Positions 1 through 8,544 of a DNA stretch of 64,000 nucleotides are shown here, piece after piece; positions within the stretch are counted from its first letter, which is position 1, and every line of letters begins with the position of its first letter. The DNA is from Eilatimonas milleporae. GTDB taxonomy: Bacteria; Pseudomonadota; Alphaproteobacteria; Sphingomonadales; Kordiimonadaceae. Below the pieces are notes generated by a model. That model was not told where the DNA came from and did not search any database. It saw nothing but the letters and a program-made list of their open reading frames with translations. The translations under genes were made by a program, and so were the position numbers. Where the stretch lies: NCBI RefSeq assembly GCF_003688555.1, contig NZ_REFR01000014.1, positions 1 through 64,000 of the forward strand, read 5' to 3'.

Positions 1-91
1 GCTCAAATCAAAACGCGCCATCATCCAACTCCTTCAAGGAGCTTGAAGCACAACCCACTCTATTTGGGAACCCTGTTTATGGGTACACTGC

Positions 92-2179
92 CTAGAACGC
101 CGCCTCCAGACCGACCCGCCAGAAAGCCGGCTGTGCGATGGTCTCCAGCCCGGTCCCGCTGATGGCGGACACCACCCGCTCCCCCAGCAGATTGTCCGCG
201 TCGAAACGGACGGTCAGGGTTTCGCCGACAGGTACGGACGCCCGCACATGAACGGTGGTTATGGCCGGCAGGCGCCGCGTGTTCAGGTCGTCGTCAAACT
301 GGCTGGACCGATGACGCACTTCCCCCTCCAACCAGCCCCAGCGGGCCTGGCGCCGTGCCATCAGGGACAGGCTGTGACGCGGCGTCTGCACAGGGCGCAA
401 CCCTTCCAGATCCGGATTGCCGGGGAAATCCGTCACCCTGGCACGTGCATAAAGATAGCGTCCTTCAAGGGACCAGCCGGGCGCCAGATCAAGACCGGCG
501 TCCAGTTCCACACCGTCCGTGATACTTTCAGCGATATTGGCGCGCTGGCGCAGCACACCGCCATCGGGCACGAAGCCGCCCAACGGGAAAAAACCGGGCC
601 CGAAGCCGATTGTCACATTGCCCACACCATCCCGCAGCCAATTGCGGAAAGCCGTCACACTGACACGCAGGGTGTTGAGCGGCTCATAATCAAGGCCGGC
701 TTCAATGCCATACAGCTTTTCCGGCTCCAGAAGCGCGTTGGCTTCGGTGATATCGTTCACGACCCGGAAAGGACGGTAAAATTCGTTAATCGTCGGCAGG
801 CGCCAGCTTCGGTAGGCGCCGGCACGCATATCCAGCGCCCCGGTCAGGCCGTAGGACCCGCCGATACGGGCCGACCACTGCCAGTCGCCCCGGGCCGGGA
901 CCGTGTCCTCACGCACGACGGACCCGTCGGCAAGGTTGCGTTCAACCCGTGCGCCATTATAGGTCCGGAAACGGTCCAGCCGGACGTTCGCACTGACCGA
1001 CCCCCATGGGAATGCACGGTCGATCCCGGCAAAGCCGCCGACAATCCACTGGTCCCCGCCTGCCACACGGGACCGGGTAAAGCCGTCGCCAAGATTGCGA
1101 AACCGTTCATTGGTTTCACCGCTCAACCGGCGGCCGTCAACGCCGAACTCGATATCGTTCAGGCGAACACGGGCCAAAAGCCCCGCCCCCCATCCCGGTA
1201 CGTCCGTCTGGTCGAGAACCGGGCGGGCCGTCGTGCGGTTGTCGCGGACACTGGCAAAGGTGTTTTCAAAGGTGCGGTCGCGGTAATACGCCACCACCTC
1301 ATACGCCGCACCGTCAACGGGATCATGAATGATGCTGAAAGACGCGTCGATCGCCTCCGTGCTGTTGGGGGCGGCGTCCAGGCCGTTGATCCGCTCTTCC
1401 TCGAAATAGGCGAGCCTGCCTTTCACCAGCGTATGGTCACCCAGCCGCGTCCCGCCCCGCAGTGACAGGCTCTGAACCTCGCTGGCGGCACGGGCGTCGA
1501 TAGGGCCACGGGTGTCTTCGTCCACGATGAAGGGACCGTCCGTTTCAAAAAACTGTCCGTCGATGCTGAGAAACCCGCGCTCACCGGCCATATCGGCACC
1601 GGCCATGATTTCCACCGTATCGAAGCGTCCATAGGCGATGCGGGCGCGGGCGCCGCTGGTCTCGGGCCGGGTGCTGGTCAGCGCCACGGCGCCGGCAAGG
1701 GCCTGCGGGCCGAATGCACCGGCACTGCCCCCTTTCAGGACGGCCGCGCCGTCAAGTGTGTTGCCCGCCAGCGCCGACCAGTACAGCCACCCGCCGAAAG
1801 GATCGTTCAACGGGACCCCATCCAGGGTCACCAGCACGCGCCCGGCCGCATTGGCGCCGATTCCGCGCATATTCAGACCCTGAATGGTGGGATTGGCCGT
1901 CAGGCTGTCAGCCCGGCGGAAAAGACCGACCCCCGGCAAACGCGCCAGCGCCACGTCCAAACGCCGTGTATCCAGATCGTCCGTATCCAGGCGCACGACA
2001 GACTGGCCGCCGATGCCGATGGGCAGACGGTCGCCGGAGACCAGAACCTCAACCAGGCCGCCATCGTCAGCGGCGGCCGGAAGCCCCGCCAGGCCGGGAA
2101 GTGTCAGAAGCGCCGCGCAGGCGCTGAACGTCAGCGGCCGTCGCCGGGCCGCCCGTATTGCCGAAATGGGTTCGTACAT
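92..2179 (-). CDS. TonB-dependent outer-membrane receptor (possible PQQ receptor)
   Basis: Encodes about 695 residues with a signal peptide (hydrophobic run FSACAALLTLPGLAG followed by AAA), an N-terminal plug (MRGIGANAAGRVLV, then LDGVPLNDPFGGW) and a long beta-barrel ending in an aromatic residue (GLEAAF, terminal Phe), as expected for a TonB-dependent receptor that imports a scarce ligand across the outer membrane. It is the last gene of a minus-strand operon after a PQQ-type sugar dehydrogenase and a cytochrome c, so PQQ or a sugar is a plausible ligand (inference). The ATG at 2179 is chosen because it sits closest to the signal peptide. An upstream GTG/ATG pair at 2209/2206 is possible. 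Either start overlaps the cytochrome gene by more than 110 bases. No strong ribosome-binding site is visible, so translation may be coupled. Family is certain, ligand is not. Confidence 0.9.
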   Translation of the reverse strand: MYEPISAIRAARRRPLTFSACAALLTLPGLAGLPAAADDGGLVEVLVSGDRLPIGIGGQSVVRLDTDDLDTRRLDVALARLPGVGLFRRADSLTANPTIQGLNMRGIGANAAGRVLVTLDGVPLNDPFGGWLYWSALAGNTLDGAAVLKGGSAGAFGPQALAGAVALTSTRPETSGARARIAYGRFDTVEIMAGADMAGERGFLSIDGQFFETDGPFIVDEDTRGPIDARAASEVQSLSLRGGTRLGDHTLVKGRLAYFEEERINGLDAAPNSTEAIDASFSIIHDPVDGAAYEVVAYYRDRTFENTFASVRDNRTTARPVLDQTDVPGWGAGLLARVRLNDIEFGVDGRRLSGETNERFRNLGDGFTRSRVAGGDQWIVGGFAGIDRAFPWGSVSANVRLDRFRTYNGARVERNLADGSVVREDTVPARGDWQWSARIGGSYGLTGALDMRAGAYRSWRLPTINEFYRPFRVVNDITEANALLEPEKLYGIEAGLDYEPLNTLRVSVTAFRNWLRDGVGNVTIGFGPGFFPLGGFVPDGGVLRQRANIAESITDGVELDAGLDLAPGWSLEGRYLYARARVTDFPGNPDLEGLRPVQTPRHSLSLMARRQARWGWLEGEVRHRSSQFDDDLNTRRLPAITTVHVRASVPVGETLTVRFDADNLLGERVVSAISGTGLETIAQPAFWRVGLEAAF

Positions 2180-2513
2180 AAGTCGCGATACTCGCAATAT
2201 CCTCATCACTCAGATGATCGAAAGCCGGCATTTCGGCATTAAAAAAACTCTCGCCCGGCGGGACGGCGCTGCTGCCCATCAGGATCATTTCAATGACGCC
2301 ACCGACGGGGCCACCGGCCCGTTCGCTGCCATCCAGCGCGGGCTGCATCATCGGCACACCGGACCCGTCGGGCAGGTGGCAGGTACCGCAATGCTCCAGA
2401 TAAAGCCGCTGTCCCCTGTCACCGGTTGCCGAAACAGCCGCCGCCGAAACAGCCGCCGACAGGGTCATCACACACAGCAGACCGCAGAGCAAACGCGCCT
2501 TACCGGCCTTCAT
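2067..2513 (-). CDS. c-type cytochrome, periplasmic
   Basis: About 148 residues. After a signal peptide (ARLLCGLLCVMTLSAAVSAAA) comes one haem c site, CGTCH, in the segment YLEHCGTCHLPDG, and a later Met-containing segment (AEMPAFDHLSDEDI) that fits the axial ligand and last helix of a class I cytochrome c. Such cytochromes accept electrons from PQQ dehydrogenases in the periplasm, and the gene follows one with a 14-base overlap, so it is probably the dehydrogenase's electron acceptor (inference). The ATG at 2513 is chosen over 2531 because the signal peptide starts there. The C-terminal tail (TAADVQRLR) is typical of the family although it lies in the overlap with the receptor gene, which argues that both frames are used. 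Confidence 0.88.
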   Translation of the reverse strand: MKAGKARLLCGLLCVMTLSAAVSAAAVSATGDRGQRLYLEHCGTCHLPDGSGVPMMQPALDGSERAGGPVGGVIEMILMGSSAVPPGESFFNAEMPAFDHLSDEDIASIATYVRTHFGNTGGPATAADVQRLRGASDTSRPGGASGRR

Positions 2514-3786
2514 ATGTGATCCGCCAGACACGCCCGCCGGACATCAGGCTTGAGATATACAATGCGCCGTCCGTTCCTTCGGCCAGCCCCGTGGGGCGAT
2601 GTTCGGCATCGCGCGGACTTTTGACCTGTGCCGCCCCCGGAAACCCGTCGGCGAAGATAACCCAGTCACCGGTGACGGCACCGGCGGCATCCATCGGCAC
2701 GAAGGCCACATTGTATCCCTGCTGCACGGGTGAACGGTTCCACGATCCGTGGAAAGCGATAAACGCGCCCGTACGCCAGTCTGTCGGCAAGACGTCCGTG
2801 CGCGGAAACAGGACGGCGTTGGGCGCCCAGTGACCGGGAAAACCGACCAGAGGCAATTGACCGTGATCGCTGACCGTGTTCCCGTCACCGCCATATTCGG
2901 GCATCACCATGCGCGCGCCCTTGCGCTGATCATAATAGCTGTAAGGCCAGCCAAGATCGGCGCCCTTTTCAACCCGGTGAAATTCCTCGGCCGGGAGTTC
3001 GGCGCTGTCCTCGATGGAATACAGATCGGGGAAAAACTGATGAAGCTGGTCGCGGCCATGCTGCACCAGATAAAGCCCGTCCGCATGCGGATTCCAGTCA
3101 ATGCCCACCGCATTGCGGTGGCCGGTGGAATATTTGACCCCGTCCGTCCTGAAATCCTGATCCGTCGTATCGGCGTCGAACTGCCATATGGCACCGTGCC
3201 ATTCAAGTTCGGGACAGGGACGCTGGCCGGGCGACCCTTTCGTGCGCACATCGGCCATGCAGGCATTGGAAGGAACGCCCACATTCACATAAAGATGCCC
3301 GTCCCCATCAAAGGCCAGGGGCTTGGCCGCATGAGCCCGTTGAACCGGAAACCCGCCGACGATCAGTTCCGGCTCGCCCTCGGGCACAGGGGCATCACCG
3401 CTCAGGCGCCAGCGGACAATCCGGGTATCGTCGCCGTAATAGAGCGCGTCACCGCGCAGCGCGATGCCCGTTCCACGAAGCCCCTTGCCGAAATAACGGA
3501 TATCATCCGCCCTGCCGTCCCCATCGGTGTCCTTGAGGGCAACGGCACCGAAACCGCCGTCATAGGGGCGCATCAGGGCCACATAGACCCAACCGTCTTT
3601 CGAAACGGCCATATGGCGGGCGTAGCCGATACCATCGGCAAAAATACTGGCGCCAAACCCCGGCGCAAGGCGAATACCCGTTTCCGCATCGGGGGATGAC
3701 CCTGGGTCCACGCCGCGCACATCGGCCTGCACCCCAAGACCCGCCAGGGCCGAAATCACTGCCGCTGAAAGAATTTTTCCGATCAC
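2500..3786 (-). CDS. PQQ-dependent sugar / L-sorbosone dehydrogenase family protein
   Basis: About 428 residues of the glucose/sorbosone dehydrogenase beta-propeller family: IRLAPGFGASIFADG at the N-terminus, repeated blades with DTDGDGRADD and FDGDGHLYVNVG, and the family-typical stretches TGHRNAVGIDWNP and GADLGWPYSYYD. These soluble periplasmic enzymes oxidise aldoses or sorbosone using PQQ. The GTG at 3786 is preferred because GGGGAGGAAAGG lies just before it and it leaves a clean signal peptide (IGKILSAAVISALAGLGVQA). An in-frame ATG at 3801 would place that ribosome-binding site inside the gene. First gene of an operon with a cytochrome c and a TonB receptor. The exact substrate cannot be read from sequence, and no PQQ biosynthesis genes are in the window. 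Confidence 0.87.
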   Translation of the reverse strand: MIGKILSAAVISALAGLGVQADVRGVDPGSSPDAETGIRLAPGFGASIFADGIGYARHMAVSKDGWVYVALMRPYDGGFGAVALKDTDGDGRADDIRYFGKGLRGTGIALRGDALYYGDDTRIVRWRLSGDAPVPEGEPELIVGGFPVQRAHAAKPLAFDGDGHLYVNVGVPSNACMADVRTKGSPGQRPCPELEWHGAIWQFDADTTDQDFRTDGVKYSTGHRNAVGIDWNPHADGLYLVQHGRDQLHQFFPDLYSIEDSAELPAEEFHRVEKGADLGWPYSYYDQRKGARMVMPEYGGDGNTVSDHGQLPLVGFPGHWAPNAVLFPRTDVLPTDWRTGAFIAFHGSWNRSPVQQGYNVAFVPMDAAGAVTGDWVIFADGFPGAAQVKSPRDAEHRPTGLAEGTDGALYISSLMSGGRVWRITYEGR

Positions 3787-3896
3787 GCCTTTCCTCCCCA
3801 TGTCCGGTGGCTTAGCTATAGCCGAAAGACTGCCATACGCAAAGCGGGCGCCTTGGACACAAGACCGCCCCGGCGATCACATCTGTGAGAGTGAAC

Positions 3897-4502
3897 ATGA
3901 GTGAACCTTTGAACACACCATCGTCCGAGGCCTACACACTGTTAATGCGCCGCCGGTCGGTCAGGGCACGCGAGATGACGGGCCCCGGCCCCGATCGCAC
4001 CACGCTGGAAAAAATTCTGGCGGCGGCAACGCGCGTGCCCGATCACGGCAAGCTGACACCATGGCGTTTTATCGTTCTGGAGGAGGACGAGCGGCGAAAA
4101 TTGGGGGATCTCATTGTCTGTGCGCTTCTGGAGGAAAACGCCTCAAGCGAGAAAAACGCCGAAGCCATGCGCGGATATGCGACACAGGGTCCGACACTGG
4201 TCGTGGCCGTCTATTCCCCAAGCGACCGCAAGCCTATCCCCGAATGGGAACAGCAGCTCAGCATGGGCGCAGCCTGCCAGAACATGCTGGTTGCCGCCAC
4301 CGCGCTGGGCCATGTGGGGCAATGGCTGACCGGATGGGCCACATACAGCCCGTCCGTCATGCGCGGACTGGGTCTGGGACCGCGCGAACGGATCGCCGGG
4401 CTGCTGTTTTTCGGCAGACAGGATGAAGCCCCCGCGGAACGTGACAGACCCGATCTGGACGATCTGGTCACATGGGGCTTTCCCGAAAAGGTCGACGCCT
4501 GA
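3897..4502 (+). CDS. nitroreductase family protein
   Basis: About 201 residues with the FMN-binding nitroreductase layout: RRRSVRA near the N-terminus, PDHGKLTPWRF for the flavin/phosphate region, SMGAACQNMLVAA in the central helix and GLGPRERIAGLLFFG near the end. The family reduces nitroaromatics, quinones or related substrates with NAD(P)H in the cytoplasm. The length is typical. The ATG at 3897 is preferred over the GTG at 3885 because GAGAG lies just upstream of it. The stop codon overlaps the start of the following selO gene (TGATG), so the two are probably translated together. It is divergent from the sugar dehydrogenase operon across a short gap that must hold both promoters. Confidence 0.88.
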   Translation: MSEPLNTPSSEAYTLLMRRRSVRAREMTGPGPDRTTLEKILAAATRVPDHGKLTPWRFIVLEEDERRKLGDLIVCALLEENASSEKNAEAMRGYATQGPTLVVAVYSPSDRKPIPEWEQQLSMGAACQNMLVAATALGHVGQWLTGWATYSPSVMRGLGLGPRERIAGLLFFGRQDEAPAERDRPDLDDLVTWGFPEKVDA

Positions 4503-5920
4503 TGCCGGCCGGTCCGAAATACCGCCCGGAGACACCCTTCACCGACCTGGGCGACGGCTTTGCCGACCCGGTGAACGCCGCGTCTTTTCCGGAGACGAAA
4601 ATACGGTTCCGCAACGACCGCGCCGCCGCCGAGCTGGGACTGGATACGCTGACCGATGCGGAATGGGCCGCCCATTTCGGCAGGTTCGAACCCCTGGCCG
4701 GCAACCTGCCCAAACCGCTGGCACAACGGTATCACGGGCATCAGTTCCGCGTTTACAATCCGGATATCGGCGATGGGCGCGGCTTTCTGTTCGCCCAGAT
4801 GCGGGACAGCCACGACCGGCTGATGGATCTTGGCACCAAGGGAAGCGGAACGACACCTTACAGCCGGTCCGGTGACGGGCGCCTGACCCTGAAAGGGGGC
4901 GTGCGCGAAATCATGGCCACCGAAATGCTTGAAGCCCTGGGGGCCCGTACATCGCGTACATTTTCCCTGATTGAAACAGGCGAAAAACTGCATCGTGGCG
5001 ATGAACCGTCCCCGACACGCTCGGCCGTCATGGTCAGGCTGAACCATGGTCATATCCGTATCGGCACCTTCCAGCGCCATGCCTATTTCAGCGATACGGA
5101 GCGACTGGAAAAGCTGGTCGATTATTGCCTGAAAGTGTATTTTGATACTGAACCGAAAGGAAGTGTCTCTGACAAGGCCTGCCGCTTTGTCGACCTGGTA
5201 TCGGCCGGTGTTGCCGCACAGGCCGCCGACCTGATGGCTGCCGGATTCGTGCACGGGGTCCTGAACACCGACAATATCAACATCACGGGTGAAATCTTTG
5301 ATTTCGGTCCCTGGCGGTTCCTGCCGGAAACCAACATGGCCTTTACCGCCGCCTATTTCGATGAGACCGGTCTCTACAGCTTTGGCCGCCAGCCCGAGGC
5401 CTTGCACTGGAATCTGTACCAGCTTGGTGGTGCACTGATTGATATCGCCGGTGAAGATGCGTTGAAGGAGGTACTCGCTCCCTTTGCGGCCCGCTATGTG
5501 GCTGCCCTGCGCACCCGGCTTTTAAGGCGTCTCGGTGTGACACCGCAGGACGACACGGCCGATGATGCCCTTATTGAAAAGATCAATGCGTTCCTTGTGG
5601 AAACGGCAGCACCCTATGAACGTTTCTTTTTCGACTGGCATGGGGGCGGCGCCAGTGTGGACCGGGCCCGCAGGAGTCCCATGGCGCAAACCTATTTTCA
5701 CCCGAAATACAGCGAGATGGTCAACCTGCTCTCGGCCCGCACGGCAGCGCGGCCGGACAGTCTGTCACATCCCTATTTCAAAGGGGACGATCCCTGCACC
5801 ATGCTGATTGAAGAGGTGGAAGATATCTGGTCCCACATCGCCGAACGGGACGACTGGACACCGCTTGAGGATAAAATCGCCCGTATCAGGGAAATGGGGG
5901 ATGCACTGCAAGCGGACTAG
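4502..5920 (+). CDS. selO: SelO-type protein adenylyltransferase (YdiU family)
   Basis: About 472 residues matching the SelO/YdiU pseudokinase family, which AMPylates protein Ser, Thr and Tyr residues in redox control. Visible family features are YHGHQFRVYNPDIGDGRG, the ATP-site stretch DLGTKGSGTTPYSR, GHIRIGTFQRHAYF, HGVLNTDNINI with its Asp-Asn pair, and FDFGPWRF for the metal-binding DFG. The C-terminus reads EDIWSHIAER and has no selenocysteine or cysteine near the end, unlike the eukaryotic forms. The ATG at 4502 is chosen because it overlaps the nitroreductase stop. An earlier in-frame ATG at 4472 would add ten residues inside that gene. Pairing with a nitroreductase fits a redox-stress role (inference). 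Confidence 0.93.
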   Translation: MPAGPKYRPETPFTDLGDGFADPVNAASFPETKIRFRNDRAAAELGLDTLTDAEWAAHFGRFEPLAGNLPKPLAQRYHGHQFRVYNPDIGDGRGFLFAQMRDSHDRLMDLGTKGSGTTPYSRSGDGRLTLKGGVREIMATEMLEALGARTSRTFSLIETGEKLHRGDEPSPTRSAVMVRLNHGHIRIGTFQRHAYFSDTERLEKLVDYCLKVYFDTEPKGSVSDKACRFVDLVSAGVAAQAADLMAAGFVHGVLNTDNINITGEIFDFGPWRFLPETNMAFTAAYFDETGLYSFGRQPEALHWNLYQLGGALIDIAGEDALKEVLAPFAARYVAALRTRLLRRLGVTPQDDTADDALIEKINAFLVETAAPYERFFFDWHGGGASVDRARRSPMAQTYFHPKYSEMVNLLSARTAARPDSLSHPYFKGDDPCTMLIEEVEDIWSHIAERDDWTPLEDKIARIREMGDALQAD

Positions 5921-5938
5921 ACACAATGCCACGGGTAT

Positions 5939-6361
5939 CTATCCGGCAGCCTCGAACAGATCCGTCAGAACCTCGAACGGCAACATGACCGACCCGTGGC
6001 GCCCCGGATAGTCCCTGACCGGCGCCAGCACCGCCAGACCGGCCCATGGTTCCGGAAAATCCGGGGCCGCACCCTTGAGCATGTCGGAAAAACGATGATG
6101 GACATCGGCCAGTGTCACGGCATCCAACCCGATGACATTCTGTCCGACGATAGCGGCTGACGCCTGCCCGAGCGCGCAGGCTTTCACCTCCTGTGCGAAG
6201 TCCGTGATTTTGCCCGCGTCAAGGACGGCCTCCGCCGTCAGCCGGCTGCCGCAAATCCGGCTGGTGCGAGCCGCACTGACCTGCGGATGATCCAGCCGGC
6301 CCAGATGCGGAATACGCGTCGTCCAACGCAAAATATCCTTATTGTAAACGTCCATGCGCAT
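5939..6361 (-). CDS. IscU/NifU-like iron-sulfur scaffold family protein
   Basis: About 140 residues resembling the N-terminal NifU/IscU domain: IPHLGRLDHPQ, then ICGSRL with the first conserved Cys and VKACALGQASAA with the second. The third Cys of classical IscU is not present: the corresponding region reads RHGSVMLPFEVL, with Ser where Cys is expected. The protein may therefore be a scaffold variant or a cluster-binding protein with another function. The ATG at 6361 is used because AAGG lies upstream and the domain begins soon after. It stands divergently beside folE and is convergent with selO. No other Isc or Suf genes are nearby. Confidence 0.75.
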   Translation of the reverse strand: MRMDVYNKDILRWTTRIPHLGRLDHPQVSAARTSRICGSRLTAEAVLDAGKITDFAQEVKACALGQASAAIVGQNVIGLDAVTLADVHHRFSDMLKGAAPDFPEPWAGLAVLAPVRDYPGRHGSVMLPFEVLTDLFEAAG

Positions 6362-6607
6362 CACATAAGGCCTTCGCCATACGCTGCCAAGAGGCCGTCT
6401 GAAAATCGCCTCTCCAGACGAGCCTGAACCCGCAAAATCGGTCAAGGCCTTGAACAATGTATGGAAACGCCTAATCTCTCAGAGGCGCCGGCGTCGGAAT
6501 AATAATGTCATCCGGTGCAACAGTCGGAACGTAAATGACTATCGTGCGTGCAAGCACATCAAAGGAGCGCTCCTCCAACATTTTATCCAAAAGCAAAGGA
6601 ACATCAT

Positions 6608-7240
6608 ATGGATGCCGTACTTGAAAAGGTCCATGACAATGACCTTGAACTGAAGGTATCCCGGCAAAACGCTGATGACCGCCCATCCCGGGCCGAGGCC
6701 GAAGCCGCGGTCCGTACCCTCATCCGCTGGGCGGGGGATAATCCATCACGAGAAGGCCTGCTCGACACACCCAAGCGTGTCGCAAAGGCATACGAAGAGT
6801 TTTTTGCCGGCTATGGGCAGGACCCTGCCGAAATTCTTGCCAAGACATTTGAAGACGTTAACGGCTATGACGACATGGTGGTAATGAGGGGCATTCAGGT
6901 CCAAAGCCACTGTGAACATCATATGGTGCCCATATCGGGTCTGGCCCATGTGGCCTATATGCCGAAGGACCGTGTCGTCGGCATCTCCAAATTGGCCCGT
7001 ATCACGGAAACCTATGCCAAACGCCTGCAAACGCAGGAAACCATGACGGCGCAGATCGCCGATGCGATCGAAACCTATCTGAAGCCCAAGGGTGTGGCGG
7101 TTGTCATCGACGCCACCCATGCCTGCATGGGCTGTCGCGGTGTCAGGCACCCGGACGTCTACACGATCACCCGCCAGTTTCGCGGTGTGTTCAAAGACAC
7201 GACTGTGGAGCAGAAATTCTGGACACTGGTGCGCGGCTAG
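6608..7240 (+). CDS. folE: GTP cyclohydrolase I
   Basis: About 210 residues. Converts GTP to 7,8-dihydroneopterin triphosphate, the first step of folate (and queuosine) synthesis. Zinc ligands are visible in [12 protein letters not shown] (Cys and His) and ACMGCRGV (second Cys). [20 protein letters not shown] and the C-terminal TREFR-like TRQFRGVF are family signatures. The start at 6608 is preceded by AAAGGA at the right distance. The first 20 residues before the conserved core are variable, as usual. It is followed after 14 bases by hisI in the same direction, so the two are probably co-transcribed. Upstream is a palindrome GGAGCGCTCC at 6565–6574 of unknown meaning. Confidence 0.97.
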   Translation: MDAVLEKVHDNDLELKVSRQNADDRPSRAEAEAAVRTLIRWAGDNPSREGLLDTPKRVAKAYEEFFAGYGQDPAEILAKTFEDVNGYDDMVVMRGIQVQSHCEHHMVPISGLAHVAYMPKDRVVGISKLARITETYAKRLQTQETMTAQIADAIETYLKPKGVAVVIDATHACMGCRGVRHPDVYTITRQFRGVFKDTTVEQKFWTLVRG

Positions 7241-7254
7241 GTCAGAACGGGCCC

Positions 7255-7701
7255 ATGAACAATCAGGATGTCAGTCTTGTCATGGGCCCGCGCGATGACC
7301 GGAAAGCGATCGAGCATGATCCGGTTCTGGCCCTGAAATTCAATGACGACGGGCTTGTGCCCGTCGTCACCACGGATGCTGCAACCGGTCAGGTTCTCAT
7401 GCAGGCTTGGATGAATCTGGAAGCCGTACAGAAAACCATTGAAAGCGGCGAGGCACACTACTGGTCACGCTCACGCCGGGAACTGTGGCATAAAGGGGCA
7501 ACATCCGGCCAGATTCAGACCGTCACGGATTTCCGGGTGGACTGCGATCAGGACAGTCTTTGGCTTGTGGTCGAACAAGCCGGCGGCGGGTGTTGCCATG
7601 TCGGCTATGAAAGCTGTTTTTACCGCACCATCCCAACGGGCCGGACGGTGACCGGAACAGTCGCGCTCAGCGATGCCGGGGTGCCCAGAAACGGATCGTG
7701 A
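7255..7701 (+). CDS. hisI: phosphoribosyl-AMP cyclohydrolase
   Basis: 148 residues. Catalyses the third step of histidine synthesis, opening the purine ring of phosphoribosyl-AMP. The family signatures are all present: [34 protein letters not shown] with metal-binding Asp and Cys residues, and [15 protein letters not shown] with the zinc cysteines. Only the HisI cyclohydrolase domain is present, without a fused HisE pyrophosphatase. The length is close to that of other monofunctional proteobacterial forms. It lies 14 bases downstream of folE. The start at 7255 has only a weak upstream purine stretch, and Met10 at 7282 is an alternative. Confidence 0.96.
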   Translation: MNNQDVSLVMGPRDDRKAIEHDPVLALKFNDDGLVPVVTTDAATGQVLMQAWMNLEAVQKTIESGEAHYWSRSRRELWHKGATSGQIQTVTDFRVDCDQDSLWLVVEQAGGGCCHVGYESCFYRTIPTGRTVTGTVALSDAGVPRNGS

Positions 7702-7731
7702 CACCCCCGGTCACTGCCCGGTGTGCGGGGA

Positions 7732-8247
7732 TCACGTCACGACCGCCGCATCCACTTGTTTTCTGAACAGTTTAAGATACAGCCTGTCACGGGCCGGCGC
7801 ATCGGCCGGATGCACCCAGTCACGGCCCATACGCTTCCAGTCCGCGTCCTCGGGCGCAAGGCCGAGCGTGACGATAAAATGATCGTCCACCACCACGAAA
7901 TCCTTGCGATAGGCCAGCAGAAATCCACTTTTCTCTCTGCGGATCGCATGGGCCTCTTCATAGGAAGCCAGCCATATATTCCAGTGCACCATGCACCGGT
8001 GCGGCACCAGGGCGGTTCCGAAATCATCGACCGGATCGCCGGACAGAACCGCTTTCGCATGCGGCCAGCCCCTGAAACCGGCATCGCCGGCAACGGCTGC
8101 AAGAGCATGGCGGCGCCTGACCGAAGCCGCATCCATAGGTCCTGTGAAACGGTTTGACAGATAGGCAAGCGCACCGTCATTGCCCGATGCGGCCAGACGG
8201 TGAAGCTGCTTTGCCCGCATTTTGAGGAAAGTCATCGCTTTCGACAT
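7732..8247 (-). CDS. conserved hypothetical protein, helical
   Basis: About 171 residues. I do not recognise a named function. The N-terminus is helical and basic (MTFLKMRAKQLHRLAASG), followed by SVRRRHALAAVAGDAGFRGWPHAKAVLSG, a layout I associate with a proteobacterial family of unknown role. No signal peptide, membrane segment or catalytic motif is visible. The C-terminal half is rich in aromatic residues (HWNIWLASYEEAH, DWKRMGRDWVHP), suggesting a folded domain. The ATG at 8247 is chosen over 8274 because it begins the helical core and AGGG lies just upstream. It stands alone between hisI (convergent) and the sensor gene at 8545 (divergent). Confidence 0.7.
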   Translation of the reverse strand: MSKAMTFLKMRAKQLHRLAASGNDGALAYLSNRFTGPMDAASVRRRHALAAVAGDAGFRGWPHAKAVLSGDPVDDFGTALVPHRCMVHWNIWLASYEEAHAIRREKSGFLLAYRKDFVVVDDHFIVTLGLAPEDADWKRMGRDWVHPADAPARDRLYLKLFRKQVDAAVVT

Positions 8248-8544
8248 AAGGGTTCCCCTTGCGTGTCGGATCAAACCGCTCCCTCAATGATCCGGGGGAC
8301 CTTATCGAAAGGTCGACTGCATTTTCCATAACGGCAGGGTGGCATTGTCTTTCGGCGGCAGGCACCCCTGCGGCACCTGTCACCCTCTTACTATGGACCG
8401 GCATGCAAATGCAAACCCCACAGGAAAATGAACAACCGCTGGAATGCTAAAATACTGAACGCTCGTTTAAATCTATCACACGGCAAGGGAAGTATGATAG
8501 CAATACGCCCACCGGATCAGTATCTGGACGCTTAGGGGGCAGTC

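Noticed and set aside
248-1465. 405-codon plus-strand frame
   Set aside because: Lies wholly antisense to the TonB-dependent receptor, whose protein is recognisable. The frame shows no domain features.
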